From Paracoccaceae bacterium (GTDB lineage Bacteria > Pseudomonadota > Alphaproteobacteria > Rhodobacterales > Rhodobacteraceae): a stretch of DNA of 64,000 nt. The notes beneath the pieces were generated by a model, which made no database searches, was not told the DNA's origin, and saw nothing but the letters and a program-made list of their open reading frames with translations. Both the position numbers and the translations under genes were made by a program. The stretch spans positions 62,001-126,000 of the forward strand of contig JAPPHA010000023.1 of assembly GCA_028874915.1 (NCBI GenBank). The letters are read 5' to 3'. Shown in pieces: positions 17,446 through 27,812 of the stretch (the first letter of the stretch is position 1; every line of letters begins with the position of its first letter).

Positions 17446-18792
17446 ATGAAGATAATCGTTTGTGGTGCGGGTCAGGTCGGAACGCAGATCGCCCGGCATC
17501 TTTCCCGGGAACAGAACGATGTAACTGTCATTGACACCGACCCGGACATGGTCGCCGCGGCCACCGAAGCTCTCGATGTCGAAGGCGTTGTCGGTTCGGC
17601 AGCGCATCCCACGGTCCTGGATCACGCGCATGCGGCTGACGCTAAGATGATCATCGCCGCGACCCATCTTGACGAAGTCAACATTGTGACCTGTCAGATC
17701 GCTCACTCCGTGTTCTCGATACCGCAGAAAGTCGCAAGGCTAAGATCGAACGCATACAGGAAACTACTTGAAGACGGCGATGACCGGCTTCCGGTCGATG
17801 TTCTGATATCTCCGGAACGCGAAGTCGCTGCGGCAACGCTTCATCAACTCGCGGCCCCTGAAACCTTCGACACGGAAGATTTCCTCGGAGGGAACCTGGA
17901 GATGGTCGGCATTCTTCTTGACGAAGATTGTTCTGTGGTCGACACCCCTCTCCGGCAATTGACCGAGCTGTTTCCTTTGTTGAGAGCCACCGTGGCGGGG
18001 GTCCGCCGGTCCGGAACCCTTTTTGTCCCGGATTCCGAGGACCCGCTCTTTCCGGGAGACGAGATCTACGTTTTTTGCCATGTCGATCATCGTTCCCGGA
18101 CGCTTGAGATCTTCGGCAAACCGAGCCGCAAGACCGAACGGGTCATCATCATCGGTGGAGGCAATGTCGGTCTCAGTGTAGCGCGTAGCCTGGAAGAATC
18201 GCCGGAACGAATTCGGGCCAAGATCATCGAGCTTGACAGGAGCGTCGCCGAACTGGCGGCCGATGCGCTCGATCGAACGGTTGTCCTGCACGGTGACGGG
18301 TTGAAATTGGAAATGCTCGAAGAAGCCAATATCGAGTACGCCGGTGCCGTGGTGGCCGTGACAGAGGACGACAAGACAAATCTGTTGACAGCGGTCCGGG
18401 CCAAGTCCTTGGGATGCCCCTTGGCGATTTCGCTGGTCAATGATCCCGGCCTTGCGTCCTTGCGGATTCCGCTCGGGGTGGACAAGATTGTCAATCCGCG
18501 CGCAGTGACCGTTTCCTCGATTCTTCGGCATATTCGTCACGGAAAGGTCTTCTCTGTCTATTCCATAGGTGATGCCGAGGCTGAGGTCATCGAAGTCGAG
18601 GTCCGTGCCGACTCGCCGCTGGAAGGAAAGGCCGTGCGTAATATCGGACTGCCGAAAGGCTCACGGATCGTCGGGATCGACAAAGCCGGCGATGTGACCT
18701 GCCCGAGCGGAGATACGCTGGTGAGAAAGGGCGATCGCATCGTCATTTTCAGCCTGTACCGGGCGATCAAGGAAATCGACGAGCTGATCTGA
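17446..18792 (+). CDS. trkA: Trk potassium uptake regulator TrkA
   Basis: A 448-residue peripheral membrane protein with two repeats, each an NAD-binding RCK-N fold plus RCK-C. The first starts KIIVCGAGQVGTQIARHLS, the second VIIIGGGNVGLSVARSLEE near residue 230. It gates the TrkH channel in response to nucleotides. It follows ntrX by 95 bases and precedes trkH, so regulator and pore are neighbours. Confidence 0.95.
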   Translation: MKIIVCGAGQVGTQIARHLSREQNDVTVIDTDPDMVAAATEALDVEGVVGSAAHPTVLDHAHAADAKMIIAATHLDEVNIVTCQIAHSVFSIPQKVARLRSNAYRKLLEDGDDRLPVDVLISPEREVAAATLHQLAAPETFDTEDFLGGNLEMVGILLDEDCSVVDTPLRQLTELFPLLRATVAGVRRSGTLFVPDSEDPLFPGDEIYVFCHVDHRSRTLEIFGKPSRKTERVIIIGGGNVGLSVARSLEESPERIRAKIIELDRSVAELAADALDRTVVLHGDGLKLEMLEEANIEYAGAVVAVTEDDKTNLLTAVRAKSLGCPLAISLVNDPGLASLRIPLGVDKIVNPRAVTVSSILRHIRHGKVFSVYSIGDAEAEVIEVEVRADSPLEGKAVRNIGLPKGSRIVGIDKAGDVTCPSGDTLVRKGDRIVIFSLYRAIKEIDELI

Positions 18793-18849
18793 GGAACCGG
18801 CCATCCGGCAACTGTCCAGAAACCATCCGCCACTGTCGTTTGTTCGCTC

Positions 18850-20358
18850 ATGAACCGGCTAGGACAGCAGCCACTCCTGGTGGCCTTCGCTGCGGCTTCC
18901 GCTGCGGCCATGTATCTTCCGATGCTGCACGCGGCATGGCTCGAAAACTGGCCGGTCGCACGGTCCTTCCTTTATCACGGCACGTTTTTTCTTCTCGTGA
19001 CGCTGATGGTCGCTCTCGCCGTTGCCGGTCGCGGTCGTCGTCGGCTGACGGGTATGCCATTGATCGAGGTCTTGCTCGCCTTTCTGCTCTTGCCGTTTCT
19101 GCTTGGGATGCCTCTCGCGCATCTGTCGCCGTCAGCCGGCTTGCTTGATGCCTATTTCGAAATGCTGGCGTGTTTGACCACTACCGGCGCGACCAGGTTT
19201 GCCGACCCGAATGAACTGCCGGAAACCCTGCATTTCTGGCGGTCACTGGTCGGCTGGATGGGAGGGTTCTTCATTCTTGTGGTCGCTGTTGCCGTTTTTG
19301 CCCCGTTTCGAATCGGCGGGTTCGAAATGCAAGCCGTGTCGCGGCTAGGACCCGGGATCGGCCGACAATTCGGCTACGCCGACATTTCCGAGAGTTTCGC
19401 CCGGCACGCGCGCCAGATCGCGCCGGTCTATCTTGGCGTCACCGTGGCCCTGACCGTCATACTGGTTCTTGCCGGTGACCGGAGTTTCGTGGCCCTTTGC
19501 CATGCAATGGCCGTGGTCTCGACCAGTGGAATATCGCCGACCGGAGGTCTCGCGAACTCGGGTACCACTGTTTTCGGGGAAGTCCTGATCTTTGTGTTCC
19601 TTGTCTTTGCCGTGTCGCGGCACAGCCAGTTGATCGACCGGGATTTTCGCAACTGGTCACGATTCAAGCAGGACCGGGAAGCCAATCTCGCCCTCGCCTG
19701 CATCGTTGTCATTCCGCTGTTCCTGTGTGTGCGTGTTCTTGTTTCGTCGATCGAGACAGGTGACCGCCCGGATCCGGAAACCGTGATCCAGCTGCTTTGG
19801 GGTGCGGCCTTCACGGCCATGTCATTCCTGACTACGACCGGATTCGAGAGCACCTATTGGGACAGTGGTGTCCACCGGTTGACACCGAGCACGGCGGGAC
19901 TCCTGCTCATGGGTCTTTCGGCCATGGGGGGCGGGGTGGCAACCACGGCCGGTGGCATCAAGCTCCTCCGTATCTATGCCGTGTTCAAGCATGGCCGGCG
20001 GGAACTGACCCGTCTCAGCTATCCGCATTCCGTCGGAGGTGCCGGCGACCGTGCCCGAATGCTGCGACGGCAGGGCGCCTACGTGGCGTGGATCTTTCTG
20101 ATGCTGTTCGTCATTGCGCTCGCAGCATCGACTTTGGCTTTGTCAGCCACCGGCATCGGTTTCGAGCGGAGTGCTGTCCTGGCCGTCGCAAGTCTGAGCA
20201 ATACGGCTCCGCTGGCGACGTTGATGGAACCGGGTCCGATCGGATACATCGCCGTCTCGGATCCGGCAAAGGTGATCCTTTGTCTCACCATGATCGTTGG
20301 TCGGCTTGAGGTTCTCGCCGTCGTTGCATTGCTCAGTCCAAACTTCTGGCGGCGGTAA
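18850..20358 (+). CDS. trkH: Trk potassium uptake transmembrane protein TrkH
   Basis: A 502-residue polytopic membrane protein, the potassium-translocating subunit. Selectivity-filter-type segments are visible: CLTTTGATRF (~residue 115), MAVVSTSGISPTGG (~220), MSFLTTTGFESTYW (~325) and a degenerate fourth repeat (SLSNTAPLATL, ~455). About ten or more hydrophobic helices are apparent. It begins 57 bases after trkA. Confidence 0.93.
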   Translation: MNRLGQQPLLVAFAAASAAAMYLPMLHAAWLENWPVARSFLYHGTFFLLVTLMVALAVAGRGRRRLTGMPLIEVLLAFLLLPFLLGMPLAHLSPSAGLLDAYFEMLACLTTTGATRFADPNELPETLHFWRSLVGWMGGFFILVVAVAVFAPFRIGGFEMQAVSRLGPGIGRQFGYADISESFARHARQIAPVYLGVTVALTVILVLAGDRSFVALCHAMAVVSTSGISPTGGLANSGTTVFGEVLIFVFLVFAVSRHSQLIDRDFRNWSRFKQDREANLALACIVVIPLFLCVRVLVSSIETGDRPDPETVIQLLWGAAFTAMSFLTTTGFESTYWDSGVHRLTPSTAGLLLMGLSAMGGGVATTAGGIKLLRIYAVFKHGRRELTRLSYPHSVGGAGDRARMLRRQGAYVAWIFLMLFVIALAASTLALSATGIGFERSAVLAVASLSNTAPLATLMEPGPIGYIAVSDPAKVILCLTMIVGRLEVLAVVALLSPNFWRR

Positions 20359-20397
20359 ATCATATCGGGATCCTGCCCCATACCGGAACCGACCCGG

Positions 20398-20946
20398 TCA
20401 CTGGGATACACGATGCCAGGCGCACTCGGTTCTCGTCACGATATGGAGACTGTCGTTCAGGTATTCCGTGTCGTAGGGGCAATTTCCACGGACATCGGCG
20501 AACTTTCCGGTTCCGCCCAAGATTTCGTAGCGGCCGTCACCGCCGCCACCGCCTTCGATCGTACCTGACCGTCTTTTCGCAAGGACATACATGTGATCCC
20601 CCTCGCCATCCGTCATTGTGCAGGGAGCTTCGAGGTCGATACCGGCTTCCGATGCGCGCACAAGTGTGACACAGGTCACCTTCGAGACAGCGCCTTCGAC
20701 AAAGGGATCGCCTGTACTCTCGAGTATCGTGCTGGTCCCGTCCAGGGCCCCTCCGGTGACAACGTCTCCAGCATGCTCGAATGTCGTGAAATCCCGGACC
20801 AGGCTTTGGATGAGACGAAACGTGCCGTCTTCCGCGAACGCAACCCCGGACGCCGATGAAAGGCCCAGGGTGGCGATCGCCACGGCTGAGAGGAACCTCG
20901 CGAACGGTTCCTGTCGTTTCCGATTGTCGTGGTTTTGGACGGACAT
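20398..20946 (-). CDS. Small exported protein of unknown function
   Basis: A 182-residue protein. GGAAG precedes ATG 20946; an upstream ATG at 20976 is in frame but less well placed. A signal peptide covers residues ~1-38 (hydrophobic AVAIATLGLSSASGVAFA). The mature part is beta-rich with several Cys residues, and the phrase YEILGGTGKFADVRG is of the kind seen in allene-oxide-cyclase-like or dirigent-like small barrels. That resemblance is weak. It is convergent with trkH (39 bases apart). Confidence 0.6.
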   Translation of the reverse strand: MSVQNHDNRKRQEPFARFLSAVAIATLGLSSASGVAFAEDGTFRLIQSLVRDFTTFEHAGDVVTGGALDGTSTILESTGDPFVEGAVSKVTCVTLVRASEAGIDLEAPCTMTDGEGDHMYVLAKRRSGTIEGGGGGDGRYEILGGTGKFADVRGNCPYDTEYLNDSLHIVTRTECAWHRVSQ

Positions 20947-20976
20947 CGCGATTCTTCCTTCTTGAAATGGGTTCAT

Positions 20977-21263
20977 TGCCTCTCGATACAGCTTAAAGGG
21001 TCTTGCAGCATATCCTTAATGAGACCGGCAAGTCCGGCATCATTGATTGTCGCGAATCTGAAGCGAGAGTATGCACGAAAATTGATGATGCGTTGTTCAC
21101 GCTTACCGGTGCAATCCCGTTGGGAACCCGGTGTGTGTGATGGTCCGGGTGGTTCCGGTGACTTGTATTGGGTTGAACCGGGAACCGCCCGATGGTTTCC
21201 GGGTCTTGGAGCCCGGCCGGTACGTGACCGGCCTTACCCGGTGCGGCGTTTCAGCAGTTCATT
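20977..21263. other. Intergenic stretch without recognisable gene
   Basis: Nothing coding is convincing here. A short inverted repeat GGCCGGT-ACGTG-ACCGGCC lies around 21217-21235, with no following T-run. Confidence 0.4.
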
Positions 21264-22113
21264 TCAGTCCCGGGCGCCTTCGGGGCGGACGCGGCGGACG
21301 CGTGGGTCGGCGGCCAACAGGTCGCGGGCCGCGTCGTCGCCGGCGGCATCGGCGGCGAATCCGCATATGACGGCGATCGGGCCGAGGGCATCGAGCCAGT
21401 CCGGCAGCTGTCGGCAGATGACTGCCGTCGAGGCGTAGACGACGGCCGGTGCGCCTCGGCCCATGGACAGGGCCGACAGCGCATCGATCGCGCCCTCGGC
21501 TGGGCAGATGACGGAAGCCGTGGCCGTGGCCTCCTTTCGGGTCCGGAATCCACCTGTCGGCATCGCGGCTTCCTCGGGCCATACCGCGAAAGCGTTGGCC
21601 GTCGGCGCGGCGACGTATTCCGACGCATTCCGCGCCTGTTACGGTTCCCGTTGCGTTGGTGCACAGGAAGACCGCGTTGCGGCGGGCATCGGAGAAGAGC
21701 GTTTCGTCCTGCCCGAAGCTGTCAACGAGCGCAGCATCCAGGCACCTTTCCGTGGTCAGCTAGCGCCGCACCTGCGGCCCGTGCCGCCCCACGGTGGCGG
21801 CGGGACGAAGGGCCCTGCGACGTCGGGTGCAACCGGCGTTTCGACTGTCGCCGGGACCGGTTTTCCAGCCAGCCAGCGGATGGCCTCTGTGGCGCTGTGT
21901 CCGGTGGCGTGGATGACAAAATCGATCGCCCCGCCACCGCCCGCCGCACATCTGCACATGGTCGAAAAACCTATGGCCGTTTACGCTGACCACCGAATCG
22001 GTCCGTCGCCATCATTTGCGATTGACCGGACGCGGGCGGAAGCCGAACTGCGGCGCTAGGGCCGCCAGCGGAAGGTCTCTCACCCTGTCGGCCGGGCGTT
22101 CGCGGCCCGTCAT
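21264..22113 (-). pseudogene. Shattered DUF3991/TOPRIM-type mobile-element gene
   Basis: Pieces of one protein occur in order on the minus strand but in shifting frames: [19 protein letters not shown] (from ATG 22113), then VSVNGHRFFDHVQMCGG, then GGGAIDFVIHATGHSATEAI, then LTTERCLDAALVDSFGQDET (just after an in-frame TAG near 21765), then a TOPRIM-like piece SVICPAEGAIDALSALSMGR ending at 21264. This order matches DUF3991/TOPRIM primase-like proteins carried by plasmids and integrative elements. At least three frameshifts and one stop separate the pieces. It lies between the trk region and hfq. Confidence 0.7.
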
Positions 22114-22263
22114 GTCGGCGTCCAGTTGTGGGCTGCCGACAAGATCATTGCACCTTCGCCGGACGCATCTCCCGACGTTTGGGCACGATCGGACAAAACC
22201 GATGACTTGAGGGGGCGTTATGTGGCAAGATGCTTCGACATCCGCCCAGAATGGAGGCCGGAA

Positions 22264-22524
22264 ATGGGTGACAGGCATTCTCTTCAGGATCTCTTCCTGA
22301 ACACCGTCCGAAAGTCCAAGAGTCCGGTCACCGTGTTCCTTGTCAATGGTGTCAAGCTTCAGGGGACGATCGCCGCATTTGACAGTTATTGTGTCTTGCT
22401 ACGCAGGGATGCCATGTCTCAGTTGGTCTACAAGCATGCGGTCTCTACGATCATGCCAACTGAACCCGTGGTCCTCTACCGCCAGGACAGTCGCGATGAC
22501 GGCGATGAATCCAACGCCGAGTAG
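22264..22524 (+). CDS. hfq: RNA chaperone Hfq
   Basis: An 86-residue Sm-like protein that forms hexamers and pairs small RNAs with mRNAs. It has the Sm1 motif ([28 protein letters not shown]) and the Sm2 motif [13 protein letters not shown] 22264 with GGAGG at 22253-22257 is the start; the frame is open further upstream but that part is not conserved. It overlaps or nearly touches hflX, the conserved hfq-hflX pair. Confidence 0.95.
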   Translation: MGDRHSLQDLFLNTVRKSKSPVTVFLVNGVKLQGTIAAFDSYCVLLRRDAMSQLVYKHAVSTIMPTEPVVLYRQDSRDDGDESNAE

Positions 22525-23917
22525 CGCGAAGACATCGAATTCTCGACCATCTGTCATGAAAGCTGGCGTCATTCTGCCTCTGATCGGGCGCTCTGATTCG
22601 ATTCGTTCCGTTCCGACTCTCCTTGAAGAAGCGGTGGCGCTGGCGGCGGCGGCGGGTCACACAGTTGTCTTCAAGGAGATCGTGAGGCTTCGGACGGCTC
22701 GCCCTGCGACCCTCTTCGGCGAAGGGCAAACCAACCGAATCGGTGAGGGGCTCCGCGACGCCAGTGCCGAACTCGCGATCGTCAGTGGAAGTCTCTCGGC
22801 GGTTCAGCAGAAGACGTTGGAACGATTGTGGGATCGCCGGGTCATCGACCGAACCGGATTGATTCTCGAGACTTTTGCCCGGCGAGCCCATACTCGTGAA
22901 GGTGTATTGCAGGTTGAATTGGCACGAATCCTTTACGAAAAATCCCGGTTGGTTCGCCGGTGGACTCACCTTGAACGCCAAAGAGGGGCATTGGGATTCG
23001 TCGGTGGTGCTGGTGAAACCCAGCTTGAAGCCGACCGCCGGGCGCTTGACGCGGCTACGTTCCGTATCCAACGACGCTTGGACCGGGTCCGGAAGACGCG
23101 GCGTTTGCATCGGATGGCGCGAAAACACCGGCATCAAACCGTTGTTGCTATCGTCGGATACACGAATGCCGGCAAGTCGACCCTGTTCAATCGGTTGACA
23201 ACCGCTCATGTCGAGGAATCCAGCCGACTGTTTGCCACACTCGATCCCACAGTTCGGAAGCTTGCGTTAGGGTCGGGGCGGGAGGTTCAACTTGCAGATA
23301 CCGTGGGGTTCATATCGGACCTTCCGACACCAATTGTGGCGGCTTTCCGGGCGACCTTGGAGGAGGTCACAGACGCCGACATCATCCTGCATGTCCGAGA
23401 CATCTCAAATCCGGAGTGGGTGGCGCAGTCGGCCACGGTGCTTGAGACGCTTCAGGAGATCGGGATCGACACCGAAAGCGACAAGTGTACACCAATCCTG
23501 CAGGTCTGGAACAAGCTCGACCGTCTGGGCGCCCGCGACCAAGTCGCGATGAAAGCAGCAGCCCGTCGAGAGGTGTCGGCGTTTCCCGTCTCAGCTCGAA
23601 CAGGCGAAGGCATAGACGGGTTGCTGGAAGGGATCGCCCGACACTTGCCAGCCCGTGATATCCGGGCAACCCTCTGTCTCGGATTTGGCGAGGGCAGGCG
23701 ACGTGCCTGGCTTCACGAGAACACGGTCGTTTGCCGGGAGCGTCACGATGACTCGGGCTTCCAAATCGATGTCATCTGGTCGGAAGCTCAGTCGAGACGG
23801 CATCACGCGCTGTTTTCGGCCGATGGATTCCCTGGTGCAGAAACCAATCTCGAGACCGAGTCTTCCGGTTCAGTAGTTCGGGGGTCTGTTCCGGATGAGT
23901 GCAACACAATACGTTGA
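22505..23917 (+). CDS. hflX: Ribosome-associated GTPase HflX
   Basis: An Obg-HflX superfamily GTPase that splits stalled ribosomes. The N-terminal nucleotide-binding-like domain includes [21 protein letters not shown] coiled linker with [13 protein letters not shown] and [13 protein letters not shown] follows. The G domain has G1 [13 protein letters not shown]3 [10 protein letters not shown] and G4 NKLD. ATG 22505 gives 470 residues and overlaps hfq by 20 bases; ATG 22556 (453 residues) begins right at the conserved fold and is equally possible. Confidence 0.93.
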   Translation: MNPTPSSAKTSNSRPSVMKAGVILPLIGRSDSIRSVPTLLEEAVALAAAAGHTVVFKEIVRLRTARPATLFGEGQTNRIGEGLRDASAELAIVSGSLSAVQQKTLERLWDRRVIDRTGLILETFARRAHTREGVLQVELARILYEKSRLVRRWTHLERQRGALGFVGGAGETQLEADRRALDAATFRIQRRLDRVRKTRRLHRMARKHRHQTVVAIVGYTNAGKSTLFNRLTTAHVEESSRLFATLDPTVRKLALGSGREVQLADTVGFISDLPTPIVAAFRATLEEVTDADIILHVRDISNPEWVAQSATVLETLQEIGIDTESDKCTPILQVWNKLDRLGARDQVAMKAAARREVSAFPVSARTGEGIDGLLEGIARHLPARDIRATLCLGFGEGRRRAWLHENTVVCRERHDDSGFQIDVIWSEAQSRRHHALFSADGFPGAETNLETESSGSVVRGSVPDECNTIR

Positions 23918-23942
23918 ACGCTGAAAATACTCTTTCTCTACC

Positions 23943-24077
23943 CCCACAAGTTCCCGTCCGGTTCACATATCAGTAGAGGGTCGCCGGGCGAATGCCGAGT
24001 TCCCTGCCCAGTCCGGGAATGGACGTGTCGCGACTGCTTGCAACGGCCCGGGCCATGCAGACCTGAGCCTTTGTCAG
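23943..24077 (-). pseudogene. Serine recombinase C-terminal relic
   Basis: The minus-strand frame reads LTKAQVCMARAVASSRDTSI, then a helix-turn-helix piece ending IRPATLY, an in-frame stop at 23970-23972, then YVNR. This matches the DNA-binding end of Tn3-type resolvases (LTKAQVRLAQAAMA...TLYRYV). Only the tail remains. The adjacent 24078-24244 contains an unrecognised minus-strand open stretch ending ERLRMAV. Confidence 0.65.
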
Positions 24078-24244
24078 TTATGTCCAGACTTTCCTGCAAT
24101 TTCGATTGGGCCCTCCGGTTGGATTCGGGGGCCGCCGCCGTCAGACGGCCATCCGCAGGCGCTCGCGGCGGTGCTCGCGCAGGTCGATCATGTTCAGATA
24201 CCGGTTGGCCACCAGCTGGCGAACGCCGGGAACGGGGTCGACGA

Positions 24245-26845
24245 TCACCTCGGCCGGAGCCGGGTTATGCCCACGGCGCCGGAACGAACGAAGGCTTCGT
24301 CAAGCGACATTGTAATGTATTCACCCCGGCGCCACAGTTGAGCCAGATCGTCGTAGTGCCGCGACAGCATGTGACCGGATTGTCCGGTCGAAATGATGTA
24401 CAACGAGTTATCAGGATCGGCGAAGTCCACGACGGTGCGAAATCCGGCCGCGTGAACGCTCACGTAAGGGTTCGGATCCTTCCAGGTCATGCCACCACGG
24501 CGTAGAGTGTTGTCGCCACCCGAAGTTTCCTGCCTGATGTTGGCCATCCAGGAAAGCACGGGTATTTCGCCCAGCACCTCGTGATCCTGATGAACTCGGT
24601 GAGCCCGGCCCCAGCGCCAGGACTCGATCTGTCCGCCGTAGGTTTCACTCAACTCCACGAGGGCTTCGTCCAGTGCCCGGCGGGCAATCTCGACACAGGT
24701 TTCGACAGTTGACGTTTGGCGGATGTCGCACCATTCGGACGCATTATCCACATCGCGAAACACCCGTTCGATAAACACCGGTGATGGCCGGGAAATCCTG
24801 TGGATCAGATCGCCGAGTTCATCTTCAGCCAGTCGGATCTGGAGGTTTCGTATCCAGGCGGCATAGATCAAAGGTTCCGGAAGATTGCTGTCCATTTCCC
24901 CGTTCCACCGCGCAAGTCGGTCAAGCGCTTCCCGGCGCAAGCGTTCGGGTGATCCCTGGGTGGCTGCCGATTCGGCATACCACAGATCCCGTCCCACCAG
25001 CGGGAGGAGGGACCTCGCCGAAAACGAAATCATGTCGAGCTGTGCGTCGACGAAACTCTCGCGCGTATGGACTTCGCGTTCGTTGAGCAACCTCTCCAGC
25101 CTCTCAATTCGTTGAGTATCCCCCCATTTGTAGCTGATATGAAAAGGAAATCGGGCATCGGTTGTCTTGTTGTTGGTATTGGCCACAATGCCGCTCTCGG
25201 GGTCGCGAATGTAGGGCAATCCGTCGTAGGGCAGGTATCCCTTCCACTGGTTGCGTTCATGCCAACCCAGGGCTGGAACCCGTCCTTCTCCAACGTGTCC
25301 GATGTTTCGCCAGGGAACAGCTCCGACAGTTTGCAGAGCGATTGACTCCGGATCGGCAATGATCAGATTAAGAGACGGAGCCTTGAACAACCTCCCGGCC
25401 TCTCTTGCCGCATCGATCGTGCGGGCCGTCATCAATGCGATGGCGGAACTCATCGAGCGATCGTCGATGTCAAGCGCGGTCCACCTGACACTGGCGACGT
25501 GACTTTCCGGTGTGATGACGTCAAGGCCGAACAGATGCCCGTCCACGACTGGCCCTCGCTCCGTCCAGAGCAGTTCGAGCGAGTGAGTCTCTCCGCCATG
25601 AACCGCAACAACGACTGGTTTCCGCTGGAAGGGGCGGTACCCATTTTCAGTCAGGTATTCGTAGGGGTTTTCCGGATTGAGCCGTTCGATGTAGATGTCG
25701 AGATCGTCAACATAGGCACTGGTAATTCCCCAGGCGATTTCCCGGTTGCGGCCGATCAGGATGGCGGGGATCCCGGGTATGGTTGCGCCGATGACAGCGG
25801 TTTCGGCAAAGTCCATTCGGGCCAGCATCCAGATTCCCGGGGCACTGAGACCGAGGTGAGGATCGGATGCGAACAATGTTGCTCCCGTCGCGGATCGATG
25901 TGGCCGTGCCGCCCACGCATTTGACGCCCCTTGCAGCCCGTCCGGCAGGACCGGATTGGGCCACCGGAACGGACTCTCCGGCATCGGCGCACGACTGTCT
26001 TGTGCCTCGAAGGTGAACCCGGAAAGGTCTTCATTGTCGGTGACATCGAAGCGATGCCGCCCCGCCATCACCGCCGAATTCCAGCCTGAATCCCAGGAAT
26101 CGTCGCCACCAGATGGAACGACGCGCGCGTCTGTTCCGGCGGAAGCCGGTACCGGTAACGCGAACACCGGCAAGGCGGTGATGGCAGCCGCCGGCGATTC
26201 AGGGAGGATGTCCGCAAGTCGTTCGGGACGGAGGCGGTGAGAAAAGAGTGCCCGGGTCACTTCATCCCGCAGCTGGACATTGAGACGCAACGCCATCAAC
26301 CGAACGATGGCGAGACTGTCGGCGGGGGTCCAGGGTGCAATCTTGGCGTTGAAGAGGAAAAACTCGGGGGCACCGCGCCCGCGTGCTTCCTGGTTGACGA
26401 TCCCAAGCCAAGCGTTGATGCCGTCCGCATAGGCTTCGAGTGCCGCTTTCGCTTCTACGGTCTGAAAGGCGAAGGACTGTCTGGACTGCTCGTAGATTCC
26501 CAGTTGACGGATGAGTCGGTCGGTGTCCAGGGTCCGGGCGCCAAACAGTTCGGAAAGGCGACCCTGCGCCGTTCGTCGCATCAGGATCAGTTGCCACAAG
26601 CGATCCTGCGCATGAACATAGCCGAGCGCAAAATAGGCATCCCTGGACGTGGTGCCAAAGATATGAGGCACCCCGTGGACATCGCGGACGATCTCAACTT
26701 CGCTGTTGAGCCCAGTGACTTGTCGGTCGGCATTGTAGTCGGGAATAGACCGGATAGCGAACACATAGGCAGCGATGATGACAATGAGAATCAAGCCAAC
26801 CAAGAGAACGGTACCGCCAAACAACCACCGGAAAAGCTTCGTCAA
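24245..26845 (-). CDS. Penicillin acylase family N-terminal-nucleophile hydrolase
   Basis: An 866-residue protein with a hydrophobic N-terminal segment (residues ~10-30) that probably anchors or exports it. The family is made as a precursor that cuts itself to expose a catalytic serine; here the nucleophile site is GASNAWA with Ser308. Upstream, VEIVRDVHGVPHIFG and YFALGYVHAQDRLWQL match the alpha-chain start. GNREIAWG-like and NNKTTD segments match the beta chain. Members cleave amide bonds of beta-lactam side chains or acyl-homoserine lactones; the substrate here is unknown. The start is a TTG at 26845. Confidence 0.88.
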   Translation of the reverse strand: MTKLFRWLFGGTVLLVGLILIVIIAAYVFAIRSIPDYNADRQVTGLNSEVEIVRDVHGVPHIFGTTSRDAYFALGYVHAQDRLWQLILMRRTAQGRLSELFGARTLDTDRLIRQLGIYEQSRQSFAFQTVEAKAALEAYADGINAWLGIVNQEARGRGAPEFFLFNAKIAPWTPADSLAIVRLMALRLNVQLRDEVTRALFSHRLRPERLADILPESPAAAITALPVFALPVPASAGTDARVVPSGGDDSWDSGWNSAVMAGRHRFDVTDNEDLSGFTFEAQDSRAPMPESPFRWPNPVLPDGLQGASNAWAARPHRSATGATLFASDPHLGLSAPGIWMLARMDFAETAVIGATIPGIPAILIGRNREIAWGITSAYVDDLDIYIERLNPENPYEYLTENGYRPFQRKPVVVAVHGGETHSLELLWTERGPVVDGHLFGLDVITPESHVASVRWTALDIDDRSMSSAIALMTARTIDAAREAGRLFKAPSLNLIIADPESIALQTVGAVPWRNIGHVGEGRVPALGWHERNQWKGYLPYDGLPYIRDPESGIVANTNNKTTDARFPFHISYKWGDTQRIERLERLLNEREVHTRESFVDAQLDMISFSARSLLPLVGRDLWYAESAATQGSPERLRREALDRLARWNGEMDSNLPEPLIYAAWIRNLQIRLAEDELGDLIHRISRPSPVFIERVFRDVDNASEWCDIRQTSTVETCVEIARRALDEALVELSETYGGQIESWRWGRAHRVHQDHEVLGEIPVLSWMANIRQETSGGDNTLRRGGMTWKDPNPYVSVHAAGFRTVVDFADPDNSLYIISTGQSGHMLSRHYDDLAQLWRRGEYITMSLDEAFVRSGAVGITRLRPR

Positions 26846-26927
26846 GGTCGTGCCCCCGTATTGACGTCTTCGGTCAGGCGGTCCAAGTCTCCTGCCAGCG
26901 AATTACATTTGGCTAATGAGGTCAACC

Positions 26928-27812
26928 ATGGCTGAGGTTGCGTTTCTGGGTCTTGGAGTGATGGGCTTTCCGATGGCCGGACATCTCGCGGCGAAGGGAC
27001 ATTCAGTTACGGTCTACAACCGGACGGCCGCGAAAGCTGATGCCTGGGTTGGCCGGCATGGAGGACAATCGGCGCCGACGCCGGCGGCGGCTGCGGCCAG
27101 TGCCGAAACAGTCTTCGTCTGTGTCGGAAATGATCATGACGTCAAGTCTGTCACGATGGGCGAGCAAGGCGCTCTCCGGACCATGGGCGAAGGCCAGATC
27201 CTTGTGGACCACACGACGGCATCGGCCACGGCGGCGAAAACCGTTCACGGGTCTGCGGAAGCCCGCAGAGTCGGATTCATCGACGCTCCGGTATCCGGGG
27301 GCCAGGCCGGTGCGGAGAACGGTATTCTTACTGTCATGTGCGGCGGAGAGTCCGACGTCTTTGCCCGGGTTGAACCCTTAATCGGTTGCTACGCCCGGTC
27401 CTGCCGTTTGATGGGAGGCACCGGTGCCGGCCAGTTGACCAAGATGGTCAACCAGATTTGCATCGCAGGGCTGTTGCAGGGCCTTTCGGAAGGGCTGCAT
27501 TTCTCGGAACGGGCGGGTCTTGATGGGACCGCCGTACTGGAAGTTATCTCGAAAGGGGCGGCCGGTTCCTGGCAGATGGAGAACCGGGGTGCCACTATGC
27601 TCGACGATCGGTTTGACTTTGGTTTCGCAGTTGACTGGATGCGGAAGGATCTCGGGATTTGCCTCGCCGAAGCCGAGGTTAACGGCGCCAGCTTGCCGAT
27701 TACGGCTCTGATTGACCAATTCTACAAGGACGTCCAGCACCTTGGCGGGGGACGCTGGGACACGTCCAGCCTTGTTCGAAGACTTCGCGCACTGGAAGCG
27801 AACAGGCCATGA
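26928..27812 (+). CDS. 3-hydroxyisobutyrate dehydrogenase-like oxidoreductase
   Basis: A 294-residue beta-hydroxyacid dehydrogenase. The NAD(P)-binding opening is FLGLGVMGFPMAGHLAAKGH. The substrate-binding signature is DAPVSGGQAGAENGILTVM, and the catalytic lysine is in GAGQLTKMVNQ. Such enzymes oxidise 3-hydroxyisobutyrate or reduce tartronate semialdehyde. ATG 26928 has GAGG just upstream; ATG 26916 is an alternative. Its stop overlaps the rpe start (ATGA). Confidence 0.88.
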   Translation: MAEVAFLGLGVMGFPMAGHLAAKGHSVTVYNRTAAKADAWVGRHGGQSAPTPAAAAASAETVFVCVGNDHDVKSVTMGEQGALRTMGEGQILVDHTTASATAAKTVHGSAEARRVGFIDAPVSGGQAGAENGILTVMCGGESDVFARVEPLIGCYARSCRLMGGTGAGQLTKMVNQICIAGLLQGLSEGLHFSERAGLDGTAVLEVISKGAAGSWQMENRGATMLDDRFDFGFAVDWMRKDLGICLAEAEVNGASLPITALIDQFYKDVQHLGGGRWDTSSLVRRLRALEANRP

